Assembly: GCF_003173575.1 (NCBI RefSeq)
Contig: NZ_QGNY01000002.1
Span: 434,001-498,000 of the forward strand
Origin: Pedobacter paludis
Lineage (GTDB): Bacteria; Bacteroidota; Bacteroidia; Sphingobacteriales; Sphingobacteriaceae
Reading direction: 5' to 3'
Length of the DNA stretch: 64,000 bases
Positions 17,368 to 27,700 of this stretch are shown one piece after another (the stretch's first letter is position 1; the number at the start of each line of letters is the position of its first letter). A model generated the notes under the pieces. It saw nothing but the letters and a program-made list of their open reading frames with translations. It made no database searches and was not told the DNA's origin. Both the position numbers and the translations under genes were made by a program.

Positions 17368-18954
17368 ATGAGAAAAGTAGATTTTCTGGTAATAGGTTCA
17401 GGTATAGCGGGTTTGAGTTTTGCACTTAAGGCGGCCAAGTTTGGTAAGGTTTTAATTGTTACTAAATCTAACGAAGATGAATCCAATACAAAATACGCTC
17501 AGGGCGGTGTTGCAGTTGTTGTGGATAAAGACGATTCTTTTGAAAAACATATTGAAGATACACTCATTGCAGGCGATGGATTATGCGACGAGAAAATTGT
17601 AGAAATAGTTGTAAAAGAAGGTCCTCAGCGTATTCAGGAGATTATTGACTATGGTATAAATTTCGATAAAGACAACTCTGGTTTCTATGATTTGGCTAAG
17701 GAAGGAGGCCACTCAGAGCATCGTGTTTTGCACTATAAAGACATCACTGGCTATGAGATTGAACGTGTACTTTTAAAGGAAATTCATTCGAATCCGAACA
17801 TAGAGATATTAACACATTACTTTGCACTCGAGTTAATTACTCAGCACCACCTTGGTGAGTTTGTGGATAAACGTACCGAAGATATTAACTGTTATGGTAT
17901 ATATGCCTTTAACACAGAGCTTAACGATGTTGAAAAGATTGTGGCAAATGTTACTGTAATGGCTTCTGGTGGTGCTGGACATGTGTATTCTGCAACAACT
18001 AATCCTGTAATTGCTACTGGAGATGGTATGGCGATGGTTTATCGTGCTAAAGGAAAAGTTCGGAATATGGAGTTTATTCAGTTCCATCCAACGGCTTTGT
18101 ACCATCCTGGAGAGTATCCGTCTTTTTTAATTTCAGAAGCGGTTCGTGGTTTTGGCGGTGTACTTCGTCGTAAAAATGGCGAAGAATTTATGCAAGAATA
18201 CGATGAGCGTAAATCTTTAGCGCCACGTGACATTGTAGCCAGAGCTGTTGATAATGAAATGAAAAAATCTGGTGATGATTTTGTTTATCTCGATATCACC
18301 ATGCGCAAGAAAGCTGATATTTTGAAACACTTTCCTAATATATATGCCAAATGTTTATCGATCGGTATTGATATGACAAAGGATTACATTCCGGTTACAC
18401 CTGCATCACATTATATGTGCGGTGGAATTATGGTTGATGAATATGGACGATCATCGATAAAAAATCTTTATGCTTGCGGAGAATGCTCATCAACCGGTTT
18501 ACATGGTGCTAACCGATTGGCTTCCAATTCGTTATTAGAGGCAACCGTTTTTGCTCATCGCATTTATCAGGATGCTATTGAAAACTTTAAAAATAATATC
18601 ATTCCAGAAAATATACCAGAATGGAATTCTCATGGTGTTACACAGAGTAACGAAGATATTTTAGTAACCCATAATTTAAGAGAATTACAAAAAGTAATGG
18701 GCGATTATGTTGGCATTGTTCGCTCTGATTTCAGGTTGGAAAGAGCGCATAGACGATTATTTTTGATCCATCAGGAAACGGAAGAATTTTACAAAAAAAA
18801 TAAGGTTTCAGTTAAGCTCTGCGAATTGAGAAATGTAATTCAAACGGCTTATTTAGTTATTAAATCTGCCATGCAGCGGAAAGAAAGTAGGGGATTGCAT
18901 TTTACTACTGATTATCCAAATCATGCAGAAAAATTAGTTGATACTGTGTTTTAG
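17368..18954 (+). CDS. nadB: L-aspartate oxidase
   Basis: NadB oxidises L-aspartate to iminoaspartate, the substrate of NadA, using FAD. The 528-residue protein belongs to the succinate dehydrogenase flavoprotein family. Motifs are VDFLVIGSGIAGLSFA at the N-terminus, SNTKYAQGGVAVV, EFIQFHPTALYHPGEYP, and LYACGECSSTGLHGANRLAS. The helical C-terminal domain is complete. The ATG at 17368 is used; the TTG three bases upstream is less likely. nadC is not in this window. Confidence 0.95.
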   Translation: MRKVDFLVIGSGIAGLSFALKAAKFGKVLIVTKSNEDESNTKYAQGGVAVVVDKDDSFEKHIEDTLIAGDGLCDEKIVEIVVKEGPQRIQEIIDYGINFDKDNSGFYDLAKEGGHSEHRVLHYKDITGYEIERVLLKEIHSNPNIEILTHYFALELITQHHLGEFVDKRTEDINCYGIYAFNTELNDVEKIVANVTVMASGGAGHVYSATTNPVIATGDGMAMVYRAKGKVRNMEFIQFHPTALYHPGEYPSFLISEAVRGFGGVLRRKNGEEFMQEYDERKSLAPRDIVARAVDNEMKKSGDDFVYLDITMRKKADILKHFPNIYAKCLSIGIDMTKDYIPVTPASHYMCGGIMVDEYGRSSIKNLYACGECSSTGLHGANRLASNSLLEATVFAHRIYQDAIENFKNNIIPENIPEWNSHGVTQSNEDILVTHNLRELQKVMGDYVGIVRSDFRLERAHRRLFLIHQETEEFYKKNKVSVKLCELRNVIQTAYLVIKSAMQRKESRGLHFTTDYPNHAEKLVDTVF

Positions 18955-19045
18955 TTGTTAAGATATCAAATGATTAATCACTCCATTATAAATAAACAAA
19001 ATATTTCCAACTAACAAAAAAACTAAACACCCAAAAAAACAAAAT

Positions 19046-19567
19046 ATGCCTTTAATTCTTCCCGTAAAAGATAAATATCCTCAAATTGGAAAAGAAAATT
19101 TCATTGCAGAAAATGCTACCATAGTAGGCGATGTAATTATTGGTGATAATTGTTCCGTTTGGTTTAATGCCGTGATTAGAGGTGATGTAAACTCCATTAG
19201 CATTGGAAATGAATCAAACATTCAAGATGGGGCAGTAATTCATGCTACCTACTTAAAAGCCTCAACTCATATTGGTAACAGAGTATCAGTAGGGCACAAC
19301 GCTATTGTACATGGTTGTACCGTAGAAGATAACGTTTTAATTGGTATGGGTGCAATAGTAATGGATCATGCCGTTATAGAACAATACTGCATTATTGCAG
19401 CTGGTTCAGTTGTTTTGGAAAATACCATTTGTGAAACAGGTTACCTGTACGCTGGCACACCTGCAAAAAAAATAAAGCCCATTACTGATGAGCAAAGAGC
19501 TCTATTAAATAAGTTGCCAGATAATTATATTATGTATAGCGAGTGGTTTAAAGCGCCAATCCACTAA
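19046..19567 (+). CDS. Gamma carbonic anhydrase-like hexapeptide protein
   Basis: The 173-residue protein folds as a left-handed beta helix, shown by hexapeptide repeats such as ATIVGDVIIGDNCSVW and RVSVGHNAIVHGCTVEDN. The zinc-binding pattern of the gamma carbonic anhydrase/YrdA group is present, with His residues in AVIHATYL and VSVGHNAIVHG. It is followed by GYLYAGTPAKKIKP, typical of the family. Many members have weak or no carbonic anhydrase activity, so the enzyme role is not certain. It converges with the lipoprotein gene, nine bases away. Confidence 0.88.
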   Translation: MPLILPVKDKYPQIGKENFIAENATIVGDVIIGDNCSVWFNAVIRGDVNSISIGNESNIQDGAVIHATYLKASTHIGNRVSVGHNAIVHGCTVEDNVLIGMGAIVMDHAVIEQYCIIAAGSVVLENTICETGYLYAGTPAKKIKPITDEQRALLNKLPDNYIMYSEWFKAPIH

Positions 19568-19575
19568 GTTGGGCA

Positions 19576-21309
19576 TTAATTTTTCCTAAGTGATTTTGGA
19601 GCCTCCCGTAGTCCTGGAGTGGTATTATCACTTGGAGTTGGTTCTTTCTTATTAAAATTCGGATTTTCTTGCACCAATGGTGGGGTTAATGGTATGGCTA
19701 ACTGTTCTTCTCTTTCCCAGTTTGCTCTTAACGACATTTCTTTGGTGGTATACCAAATCTTTTCTGGTTGAAGTCCTAATTTTACATTTCCGGTATCCCA
19801 AATTCCGTTTTTATTTTCATCGTAAATTACCCTAATAAAATATTTTCCTGCCGGATAATTAGCAAAAATAATAGGTGAATTCTTGGTGATTACCGATGAT
19901 TTTATTGGCGTTTTCTTTTCGTTGATAAACTGTACAATATAACTTTTCGAAGTATCGGGAACTTCTACATTCAAAGTCAAGGTTCCATAACTATCAGTTG
20001 TTTCCATTTTGAAAGTCTTATTTACTTCCTTGTTTTTTGCATTAAAAATGGCCGTAAACGTTCCGGCGCCCAATTTTAAATCGTATGTTCTTTTCTGCCT
20101 CCATGGGAATTTAACATAATATTTAAGAAAATCTACGCTGTCTTTTACCAATTCAAAATTTGTTCTTTTAACAGAATCCTCAAGTAAGGTTACTTTTGAT
20201 GCATCGGCAGCAGTAATGGGAAAAGGAAAATTTAAGGTTATAGTTTGATATGGATTAAGCTTGTTGGCAGATAAATTATCTGTTATGGTTAAATCTCTAG
20301 TATAAGTATCTTTCTTGCCTCTTGTAAAACCAACGGTTTGCAAAACCTTTCCCTGATCTTGAATGGCCAATTTTAAAGAATCGAAACTTAAATCATTTAC
20401 CCAAACCTTTGCTGTATCGTTAGTTTTATTAAAATAAACCCTTTTTCCAACGTCTACTGCTGGAGGATCCATAACAGTTAATTTTGGATTTTTAAGTTGT
20501 TGATTAAAGGTAAGCAATATGCTTCCGTCGTTATTTAGTTTACGATCTACAACTCTAAATTCTGGAGCAAGTTCCTTAAATACCTGAAGGTTTATATTAT
20601 CAATATTTTTGTCTATTACGATTGGATCTTTAATAAATCCAATTTCATCAGAACTCTGCTGATAAATTTTATCGCTTCCGGTTTCTTTCAAAGCATAAAT
20701 TTTATAAGAACCTTTTCGAAGATTGTTCAATTTATAATTTCCAGAACTATCGGTTAGCGTATATATTGATGGTCTCTTTTTTCCGAATAGCGTATCTCTT
20801 TCCAATGGCAAGATAAATACCACTACATCTTTTTCTGTCTCACCGGTCAGTGCACTGGAAACTCGGCCACTTAACGATAATGAATCAATTTCTGGCCCGG
20901 TAGAAAAAACGTACGATAGATTTTTAACAACATTATTTTCATTTACATCTGCAATAGACTTTCCAAAATTCAGCGTATAAGTTGTATTTTTTTCCAAAGA
21001 ATCTTGAAGTGTAATTTCCAATCTTTTTTGACGCTTTTTTAAAATGGGAAGTTTTTCCTGATCAGGAGAAATCGAAAATTCCTTAAACTCATCGTTAATG
21101 TTAAAATATTCATCAAACTCAATTACAACTTTTTTAGCATTAAAATTTTTGGTTAGGTTTTTAGGAAGCATGCTCAAAACCTTTGGAGGTTTGGTATCTT
21201 TTGGTCCACCCTGCGGGGTTTGGATACTCGCACAACCAAAAAATAGGAGCAGGGCAAATACAACTGTTAAATTTTTAAGGTTAAAATACTGAGCTTTTAA
21301 ATTTGGCAT
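19576..21309 (-). CDS. Ig-like domain lipoprotein
   Basis: The 577-residue product is a lipoprotein: LTVVFALLLFFGCAS places the lipobox Cys at residue 26. Directly after it, PPKVLSMLPKNLTKNF starts a bacterial Ig-like (Big_5/SbsA) domain to about residue 135. A carboxypeptidase-regulatory-like beta domain (about 143-235, SLSGRVSSALTGE and YKLNNLRKGSYKIYAL) follows, with further beta domains after it. The C-terminus is Pro/Asn rich. Such proteins are common in Bacteroidetes and of unknown function, probably in the periplasm or on the outer membrane. Confidence 0.82.
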   Translation of the reverse strand: MPNLKAQYFNLKNLTVVFALLLFFGCASIQTPQGGPKDTKPPKVLSMLPKNLTKNFNAKKVVIEFDEYFNINDEFKEFSISPDQEKLPILKKRQKRLEITLQDSLEKNTTYTLNFGKSIADVNENNVVKNLSYVFSTGPEIDSLSLSGRVSSALTGETEKDVVVFILPLERDTLFGKKRPSIYTLTDSSGNYKLNNLRKGSYKIYALKETGSDKIYQQSSDEIGFIKDPIVIDKNIDNINLQVFKELAPEFRVVDRKLNNDGSILLTFNQQLKNPKLTVMDPPAVDVGKRVYFNKTNDTAKVWVNDLSFDSLKLAIQDQGKVLQTVGFTRGKKDTYTRDLTITDNLSANKLNPYQTITLNFPFPITAADASKVTLLEDSVKRTNFELVKDSVDFLKYYVKFPWRQKRTYDLKLGAGTFTAIFNAKNKEVNKTFKMETTDSYGTLTLNVEVPDTSKSYIVQFINEKKTPIKSSVITKNSPIIFANYPAGKYFIRVIYDENKNGIWDTGNVKLGLQPEKIWYTTKEMSLRANWEREEQLAIPLTPPLVQENPNFNKKEPTPSDNTTPGLREAPKSLRKN

Positions 21310-21431
21310 ATTTTAAGCGTTCTAACGAATTTTTAATGTTTTTGAAGACGTAATATCAAAAAATGTTTTTTTTCAATTATACGGCTTTATTTAAAGTTAC
21401 TATTTTTTGTATTTAATTAATTGATTATCAG

Positions 21432-23294
21432 TTATTTAGTTATGTGAACCATCAAAACGGAGATATCTGATGGAGAAACACCAGAAATTCTTGAAGCTTG
21501 ACCTAAAGTTCGTGGTTTGATCTTAAATAATTTTTCACGGGCCTCTTTTGAAATCGAAATGATTTTATTGTAGTCAAATTCTGGATTAATTTCCTTGTCT
21601 TCCATTTTTAGCATTTTGGCTACAATCTCATTTTCTTTTTCAAAATAGCTCTGGTACTTAATTTTTATTTCCGCCTGCTCAATTGTTTCCTTATCCAAAT
21701 ATTCAGTTGCTTTTGCCAAGGGTTCGCTTACTTTTATGATGTCTTTCAAACCAACGTGTGGTCTACCAACCAAGCTATGAATTTTTACATTCTGGTTTAA
21801 AGCACTTGAACCTAAACTTTCGAGCATTGGATTTGCATCAGTCATATCAATACCCTGAGCCTTGGTAAACTTAACAAGCTCATCTGCTTTGGCAATTTTC
21901 TGATTTACTTTTTCTAAACGCTCATCACTAATCAAGCCCAGTTCATGACCAAGAGGTGAGAGGCGAATATCTGCATTATCCTGTCTCAACAATAAACGAT
22001 GTTCTGCACGAGAAGTAAACATACGATAAGGTTCCTCAGTTCCTTTGGTAACTAAATCATCAATTAATACGCCAATATAACTTTCTGATCTTTTCATGAT
22101 CAGCTCATGTTTATCGTTTATTTTTTGATGTGCATTTATACCGGCCATAAATCCTTGGCAAGCCGCTTCCTCATATCCTGTAGTTCCATTGATCTGACCA
22201 GCCAAAAATAAATTGTTGATTAATTTAGTTTCTAAGGTTAATGATAATTGGGTAGGTGGGAAGAAATCGTATTCAATTGCATAACCTGGTCTGAACATTT
22301 TTGCATTTTCAAAACCTGGAATTAAACGTAATGCTTTAAATTGTACATCTTCTGGAAGCGAGGTTGAAAAACCGTTTACATAAATTTCGCAAGTGTTCCA
22401 TCCCTCGGGCTCCACAAAAATCTGATGTCTATCTCGTTCAGCAAAACGGTTAATTTTATCTTCAATAGATGGACAATACCTTGGACCCAAACCTTTAATT
22501 CGACCAGTGAACATTGGCGATTTTTCGAAACCCTCTTTCAATGTTTCATGTACTTCACTGTTGGTATAGGTTATCCAACAGCAGCGTTGATCGGCCGAAA
22601 CTTCAGTATCGGTATAAGAGAATTTACCCGGATTTTCATCTCCCCATTGTTCTTCCATTTTGGTGTAATCCAAACTTCTTCCATCTACGCGTGGGGGAGT
22701 ACCCGTTTTCATTCTACCCGCTTCCATACCTAATTCTACCAATTGCTCGGTAATACCGGTTGATGCTCTTTCTGCAGTTCTACCTCCACCAAATTTCTTC
22801 TCTCCAATATGCATTATGCCATTAAGAAAGGTTCCATTAGTTAGCACTACGGCAGTACTTTCTATTTCAACTCCTAACGATGTTTTTACGCCATAAACAG
22901 TATTGTCTTTAACCAGTAAACCAACAACACTATCTTGCCACATATCTAGATTGGGTGTTCTTTCTAAAGCCAACCTCCATTCTTCAGCAAAACGCATTCT
23001 GTCTATTTGAGCACGAGGACTCCACATCGCGGGGCCTTTTGAAAGGTTTAGCATTCTGAACTGAATGGTCGATTTATCAGAAATAATTCCAGAATAACCA
23101 CCCATTGCATCAACCTCACGAACGATTTGGCCTTTAGCTACGCCACCCATTGCAGGATTGCAACTCATTTGGGCTATTGTGCCCATGTTCATGGTTATTA
23201 ATAAAACAGATGATCCAAGATTGGCAGCAGCGGCAGCGGCCTCACAGCCTGCATGTCCTGCACCAACAACAATCAAATCGTATTTTGAAAACAT
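21432..23294 (-). CDS. mnmG: tRNA uridine-5-carboxymethylaminomethyl synthase MnmG (GidA)
   Basis: MnmG works with MnmE to modify the wobble uridine of several tRNAs and binds FAD and NADH. The 620-residue length is normal. The N-terminal FAD site reads [15 protein letters not shown], followed by [18 protein letters not shown], and the conserved [29 protein letters not shown] and [18 protein letters not shown]. The C-terminal helical domain is intact. Two parS-like palindromes lie upstream, between this gene and uup. In many bacteria mnmG is close to the origin and to parAB. Confidence 0.96.
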   Translation of the reverse strand: MFSKYDLIVVGAGHAGCEAAAAAANLGSSVLLITMNMGTIAQMSCNPAMGGVAKGQIVREVDAMGGYSGIISDKSTIQFRMLNLSKGPAMWSPRAQIDRMRFAEEWRLALERTPNLDMWQDSVVGLLVKDNTVYGVKTSLGVEIESTAVVLTNGTFLNGIMHIGEKKFGGGRTAERASTGITEQLVELGMEAGRMKTGTPPRVDGRSLDYTKMEEQWGDENPGKFSYTDTEVSADQRCCWITYTNSEVHETLKEGFEKSPMFTGRIKGLGPRYCPSIEDKINRFAERDRHQIFVEPEGWNTCEIYVNGFSTSLPEDVQFKALRLIPGFENAKMFRPGYAIEYDFFPPTQLSLTLETKLINNLFLAGQINGTTGYEEAACQGFMAGINAHQKINDKHELIMKRSESYIGVLIDDLVTKGTEEPYRMFTSRAEHRLLLRQDNADIRLSPLGHELGLISDERLEKVNQKIAKADELVKFTKAQGIDMTDANPMLESLGSSALNQNVKIHSLVGRPHVGLKDIIKVSEPLAKATEYLDKETIEQAEIKIKYQSYFEKENEIVAKMLKMEDKEINPEFDYNKIISISKEAREKLFKIKPRTLGQASRISGVSPSDISVLMVHITK

Positions 23295-23311
23295 TTTATT
23301 TTTTATTTCTT

Positions 23312-23333
23312 AATTGTTCCACGTGGAACAATT
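23312..23333. promoter_or_regulatory. parS-like ParB-binding site 1
   Basis: A perfect 22-base palindrome contains TGTTCCACGTGGAACA (23315-23330), which fits the bacterial parS pattern TGTTNCACGTGNAACA. It begins 18 bases upstream of the mnmG start codon. No parA or parB gene is in the window, so the assignment rests on the sequence and on the mnmG neighbourhood. Confidence 0.65.
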
Positions 23334-23411
23334 TGTTTTTTATTATATATTTTATGTTAAGCTTATCAAACATTATATTTTATTTGACAATTTCAATTGA
23401 AAATTTTCCAA

Positions 23412-23427
23412 CGTTTCACGTGAAACA
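23412..23427. promoter_or_regulatory. parS-like ParB-binding site 2
   Basis: CGTTTCACGTGAAACA matches the classical parS TGTTTCACGTGAAACA at 15 of 16 positions and contains a perfect 14-base palindrome at 23413-23426. It lies about 97 bases from site 1, in the same 166-base gap between mnmG and uup. Confidence 0.7.
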
Positions 23428-23460
23428 TAACGTAGTAAAGCCACTGAAATTGTCAATCAA

Positions 23461-25323
23461 TTATTCGGATAATTCTAACCAACGCATAGTATACTCATCA
23501 AGTTTTGCTTTGAGAATATCAATCTCGCTAGAAATCTCTTGAATCTTAACATAGTCGGATGCGTTAATATTTAATAAGCTTCCTGTTAACTCCGCTATTT
23601 TATTTTCCGTATCAGCCATTCCTTTTTCGCTTTCATCAAGTTCTTTTTGTTCTTTAAAACTCAATTTTTTTACAGCTTTAATCGGGGCTTGTTCTACAAC
23701 AGGTGTAGGAGCTTTCTTGGTTTCAGTTTTAACTTTTGGTTGATCCAAGCTTAAACGATATTCAGAATAATTACCATTATAAATTTTAACTACGCCTTCA
23801 CCCTCCATGATAAACAATTGATCGCTCATTTTGTCAAGTAAATATCTATCGTGAGAAACCAGCATTAATATACCAGGGAAATTTTCTAAAAACTCTTCTA
23901 ATACATTTAAAGTATCAATATCCAAATCGTTGGTCGGCTCATCCAAAATCAAAAAATTTGGATTCTGCATTAAAACCTTCATCAAGTTTAGACGTTTCTT
24001 TTCGCCCCCACTTAGCTTCTCTACCATGCCATGTTGTTTCTTTGGCGGGAAGAGGAAAAGGGTTAATAGGGCAGAAGCCGTAATTACAGACCCATCAGCC
24101 ATTTTGATGTATTCCGCATCAGATTTTACTATGTCAATTACCCTTTCTTTTGGATCGAAGGTTAAACCACCTTGTTTATAATAACCAAAAACCGTAGTAT
24201 CGCCCGTATCAACTTTACCTTTATCTGGATTTAATTGACTCGTAATAATATTGAGCAAGGTAGATTTACCCGTACCATTCTTACCAGCTAAGCCAATTCG
24301 ATCTCCTTTTTTAAAGGTATAACTGAAATCATTTATAATCGGACGACCATCAAACGATTTTGCAATATGTTCTAGCTCAATAATCTTCCCACCTTGGCGA
24401 GACATCTTCATTTGTAAGTTAATGGTCTGATTATCAGACTTTTTCTTTGTTTTTTCTTCTAGATCGTAAAAAGCATTGATTCGGGCATTAGATTTGGTCC
24501 CACGAGCCTGTGGCATGCGTCTCATCCACTCTAATTCCTTCTTTAATAGCTGTTGGTTCTTATGTAAAACAGTAGCGTCTAAAGCTTCTCTTTCAGATTT
24601 TTTCTCTAAATAATAGGCATAATTTCCGTTGTAGTTAAAAATCTTGCCTCTATCTAGTTCAACAATCGTATTGCAAACGTTATCTAAAAAGTATCTATCG
24701 TGTGTAACCAATAGAATTGTTTTTTGTCCGGTTGTAAGTAATTTCTCTAACCATTCAATGGTATCAATATCCAAATGGTTAGTAGGCTCATCTAAAACTA
24801 AAATTTCTGGATCTTCAATTAAAAGTTTTGCCAGAGCTAAACGTTTCTTTTGTCCGCCAGAAAGCGTTGAGATTTTTTGTTGCAGGTGCGTAATGCCCAT
24901 TCTGTTCAAAATGGTTTTAATCTCGTGCTCATATTCCCAGGCATTATGTTCGCTTAATTCTTCGTACAAACGATTAAGTGTTTTTTCATCAGGATTAGGG
25001 TTTTCAATAAGTTCCTCATATTCCTTAATTAACTGTTGCTGTTTGTTCTCTAAAGAAAATATATGATCACTGATCGAAAAGCCCTCAGCAAATTGAGGTT
25101 CTTGATCTAAAAAGCCAATTTTAACAGCCTTATTTTTTACAATCTTACCTTCGAGCGGAGGAAACCTTTCTGCCAATAATTTCAAAAGTGTACTCTTTCC
25201 AGCACCATTAATTCCAACCAACGCTACACGCTGACCAGAGTTAATGCCTAAGGTTAAATTTTTAAATAGCCATTCATCATGATAACCATGACCTAAGCCT
25301 TCTGCCGCAATTAGTGTGCTCAA
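23461..25323 (-). CDS. uup: ABC-F family ATPase, Uup-like
   Basis: ABC-F proteins act on the ribosome rather than in transport. The 620-residue protein has two ATPase domains without membrane segments. The first has GINGAGKST and LSGGQKKRLALA, the second GKNGTGKST and LSGGEKKRLNLM; both have LVLDEPTNHLDID or LILDEPTNDLDID. The linker between them is helical (about 235-310). A C-terminal coiled coil (about 540-620) after a Pro/Lys-rich linker is typical of Uup, which binds DNA or branched nucleic acids. The gene is upstream of mnmG with parS-like sites in between. Confidence 0.88.
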   Translation of the reverse strand: MSTLIAAEGLGHGYHDEWLFKNLTLGINSGQRVALVGINGAGKSTLLKLLAERFPPLEGKIVKNKAVKIGFLDQEPQFAEGFSISDHIFSLENKQQQLIKEYEELIENPNPDEKTLNRLYEELSEHNAWEYEHEIKTILNRMGITHLQQKISTLSGGQKKRLALAKLLIEDPEILVLDEPTNHLDIDTIEWLEKLLTTGQKTILLVTHDRYFLDNVCNTIVELDRGKIFNYNGNYAYYLEKKSEREALDATVLHKNQQLLKKELEWMRRMPQARGTKSNARINAFYDLEEKTKKKSDNQTINLQMKMSRQGGKIIELEHIAKSFDGRPIINDFSYTFKKGDRIGLAGKNGTGKSTLLNIITSQLNPDKGKVDTGDTTVFGYYKQGGLTFDPKERVIDIVKSDAEYIKMADGSVITASALLTLFLFPPKKQHGMVEKLSGGEKKRLNLMKVLMQNPNFLILDEPTNDLDIDTLNVLEEFLENFPGILMLVSHDRYLLDKMSDQLFIMEGEGVVKIYNGNYSEYRLSLDQPKVKTETKKAPTPVVEQAPIKAVKKLSFKEQKELDESEKGMADTENKIAELTGSLLNINASDYVKIQEISSEIDILKAKLDEYTMRWLELSE

Positions 25324-25460
25324 TTTCTGTGTATTTCGGATTTATAAAAGAAAATTAGTGCAAAAGTACGGATAAAATATTTGGAGTATGATATCGAAAT
25401 ATCAGAGCTGTTCAGTATCTGCTAAAAATGGCAGAATATTGATTTTTAAATTAGGCATAT

Positions 25461-25495
25461 AAAAGAAAACAGCGGTAGGACTCGCTCCCCCGCTG
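25461..25495 (-). terminator. Probable terminator of the GIN-domain gene
   Basis: On the minus strand CAGCGG pairs with CCGCTG across a 14-base loop. TTTTCTTTTATA follows directly. It lies about 40 bases downstream of the stop codon at 25538. Confidence 0.5.
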
Positions 25496-25537
25496 CTTCA
25501 ATCATTAACTAAAACTAAACTTTATCTTATTCGATTA

Positions 25538-26170
25538 TTAGAAGATAGATTCTAATAAATCGGCTTTTAAATCTTCGTATCTATTTGTGTGGTAAGTAAG
25601 AACAGGTGCGCTACTTACATTGCTTTCTGCTGCTGTAAAATCATTCAAGCTAACCTTTGCAATAGAACCTAAAACTGCGCTATAATTTTGGGTTGAACCG
25701 CTGAGGGTTAAATTTGAAGTACCATTAATGTTTGTTTTTAAGTTTACAGTATTTGCTTTTATATCGGCTGAAGCATCATCATTTAAAACCACATTTAAGT
25801 TTAATAAATTAAAATTTCCAGCGGTTTTAATGCTTGAGGTATTAGAAGCTTCTATAGATGAAATATTGTTAACGTGAGCAATAACTGTTAATGGTTCTTT
25901 ATCAAACGAGCTAATGCGCAACTCGCCATTTTGTTGTTGCACCAAGGCATTTTTTGCATAATAATTATCATAAACCTGAACGCTTTCAGTTCCGTCTTGA
26001 ATCAGAATTAATTTTACGTTCCCGCTGATTTTGATTTTGTTGATGTTTTTAACCGAAGTTAAGTTTGTAAAGCTGTTGTTATTTTCGTTTGCATTTGCTG
26101 CCACGCTTGCAGTACCTAAAATAATTGTTGTTAAAGCTGCTGCGAATAATGTTTTAATAGAGTTTTTCAT
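25538..26170 (-). CDS. GIN-domain (DUF2807) secreted protein
   Basis: The 210-residue product starts with a signal peptide (FAAALTTIILGTASVAANA). The rest matches the DUF2807/GIN fold, a beta-helix-like domain: INKIKISGNVKLILIQDG, then repeated strands such as ISSIEASNTSSIKTAG and NTVNLKTNINGTSNLTLSGS. This family is described as a putative autotransporter-like adhesin in Bacteroidetes, but the function is not established. It is transcribed alone, divergent from the PLP enzyme at 26513. Confidence 0.82.
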   Translation of the reverse strand: MKNSIKTLFAAALTTIILGTASVAANANENNNSFTNLTSVKNINKIKISGNVKLILIQDGTESVQVYDNYYAKNALVQQQNGELRISSFDKEPLTVIAHVNNISSIEASNTSSIKTAGNFNLLNLNVVLNDDASADIKANTVNLKTNINGTSNLTLSGSTQNYSAVLGSIAKVSLNDFTAAESNVSSAPVLTYHTNRYEDLKADLLESIF

Positions 26171-26512
26171 AACCGTATATTTTTATTTTTTAAAATCTTT
26201 TTGTTGTTGTTTTGAATATAAGACGCCACTATGGCCAAAACGTTGCAGCCGATTTTGCTGTATTATACCAGCAAGAGGTTCTTATCGACGAACGCCCATA
26301 ACTATTAGACGAACGGGAATAAAAAAATGAACAGGATAGTAGAATATTTGGCAGGACGCATAGAAAATATCAGATTATTGCACAAAAATTAAATATGTTT
26401 ATTTTGTATATAATTTATATATCTGATAATCAATATATTAATAATTAAAATAGCTAACTTGTAAAAGAAGAAGGAAAACCTCATTTTTATTAAATACTGC
26501 AATCAATAAATT
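26171..26512. other. Intergenic region without recognised feature
   Basis: This 342-base gap between divergent genes has no convincing coding frame. A direct repeat of CGTTCGTC (minus strand) lies around 26285-26315. The half near 26400 is strongly AT-rich and probably holds both promoters, but no clear TAnnTTTG box was found. Confidence 0.3.
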
Positions 26513-27700
26513 ATGTCAAACTTTAAACGTCGCGATTTTTTAAAACTCTCTACGCTTTCTGCATTACCGATAATTGCATCAAGTATTCCATTTTCTGCAT
26601 TAGCGAAGCCAGAAAGACAGCCATCAAAAGATAGCGAAGCGGTGTATTTTATAAATGATGGGATATTTTATCGACCAACAGATTTTATTGATAAGCTCCA
26701 GGAAATCAATACAGCAAATCCAATTGAAAGAGACAGTTATGGTGAAGGAGCAACTTTAGAAAAGCTCTTAAAAAAGTTTATAGAGATAACGGGCAAGGAA
26801 TCTGCAGTATACGTGCCTACTGGAACATTAGCTAATCAACTGGCTATAAGTGTTTTATGTGGAAGTAATACCAAGGCATTTGTGCAGGAAACCAGTCATG
26901 TTTATCGAGATGAAGGTGATGCAGCGCAAACATTGTTTAACAAAAGGCTAATTCCACTGGGCGAAGGCAAATCTCATTTTACTTTAGAAGAATTACAGGA
27001 ATCTATTAAATATCATAAGGAAGGAGAGGCATTTGTAGGGAGCGTTGGTGCAGTATCTATCGAAACGCCAGTAAGAAGATGTAGCAATCAGGCTGTTCCA
27101 CTGAGCGAAATAAAAAGAATTTCAACATGGTGCAAGGAGCAGGGCTACAAAATGCATTTGGATGGTGCAAGATTACACATGGCAACTTCTTTTACAAATT
27201 CGACGGTAAAGGAGTATGCTTCATATTTTGATACGGTTTATATGTGTTTGTACAAATATTTGGGTGCAACGGGAGGAGCGATAATTTGTGGCGATAAAAG
27301 TATAATCGATCAGATGCATCATTTAATTAAAATTCACGGCGGAGGTATTTTTACCAATTGGCCAAGTGCCGCGATGGCTTTGCATCATTTAACTGATATA
27401 GATGAAGTAATGCAAAAGATTATCATTAAAACTAAAGATCTCTTTGAGCAATTTGGCAGGCTAAAAGGTTTAAAGTTTATCCCAATAGAAAATGGTACAA
27501 ATCAATTTAATGTAAGTGTAGAAAAGGGTATAGATGCTGCGAAATTAAATGCAAGGTTACGGGCGGAGCACAACATTATTTTTGGGCAACCCAGGGAAGA
27601 TGGTTTTGTGAAGATTAAGGTAAACCCAACACTTTTAAGAAGAGACAATAAATTAATTTACGAATCTTTTAAGGAAGCAATTGCCTTTGCGAAAGTTTAG
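26513..27700 (+). CDS. Tat-exported PLP enzyme, threonine aldolase family
   Basis: The 395-residue protein begins with a twin-arginine signal (KRRDFLKLS followed by a hydrophobic stretch ending at SALA). After it comes a complete aromatic amino-acid beta-eliminating lyase/threonine aldolase fold. GEGATLEKLLKKF and YVPTGTLANQLAIS bind the cofactor phosphate, MHLDGARLHMA carries the Asp at 217, and LYKYLGATGGAIICG carries the PLP lysine at 248. Cytoplasmic threonine aldolases are about 340 residues and lack a leader. Export with folded cofactor by the Tat route is the natural reading. The substrate is unknown. It overlaps ybeY by four bases, tail to tail. Confidence 0.85.
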   Translation: MSNFKRRDFLKLSTLSALPIIASSIPFSALAKPERQPSKDSEAVYFINDGIFYRPTDFIDKLQEINTANPIERDSYGEGATLEKLLKKFIEITGKESAVYVPTGTLANQLAISVLCGSNTKAFVQETSHVYRDEGDAAQTLFNKRLIPLGEGKSHFTLEELQESIKYHKEGEAFVGSVGAVSIETPVRRCSNQAVPLSEIKRISTWCKEQGYKMHLDGARLHMATSFTNSTVKEYASYFDTVYMCLYKYLGATGGAIICGDKSIIDQMHHLIKIHGGGIFTNWPSAAMALHHLTDIDEVMQKIIIKTKDLFEQFGRLKGLKFIPIENGTNQFNVSVEKGIDAAKLNARLRAEHNIIFGQPREDGFVKIKVNPTLLRRDNKLIYESFKEAIAFAKV

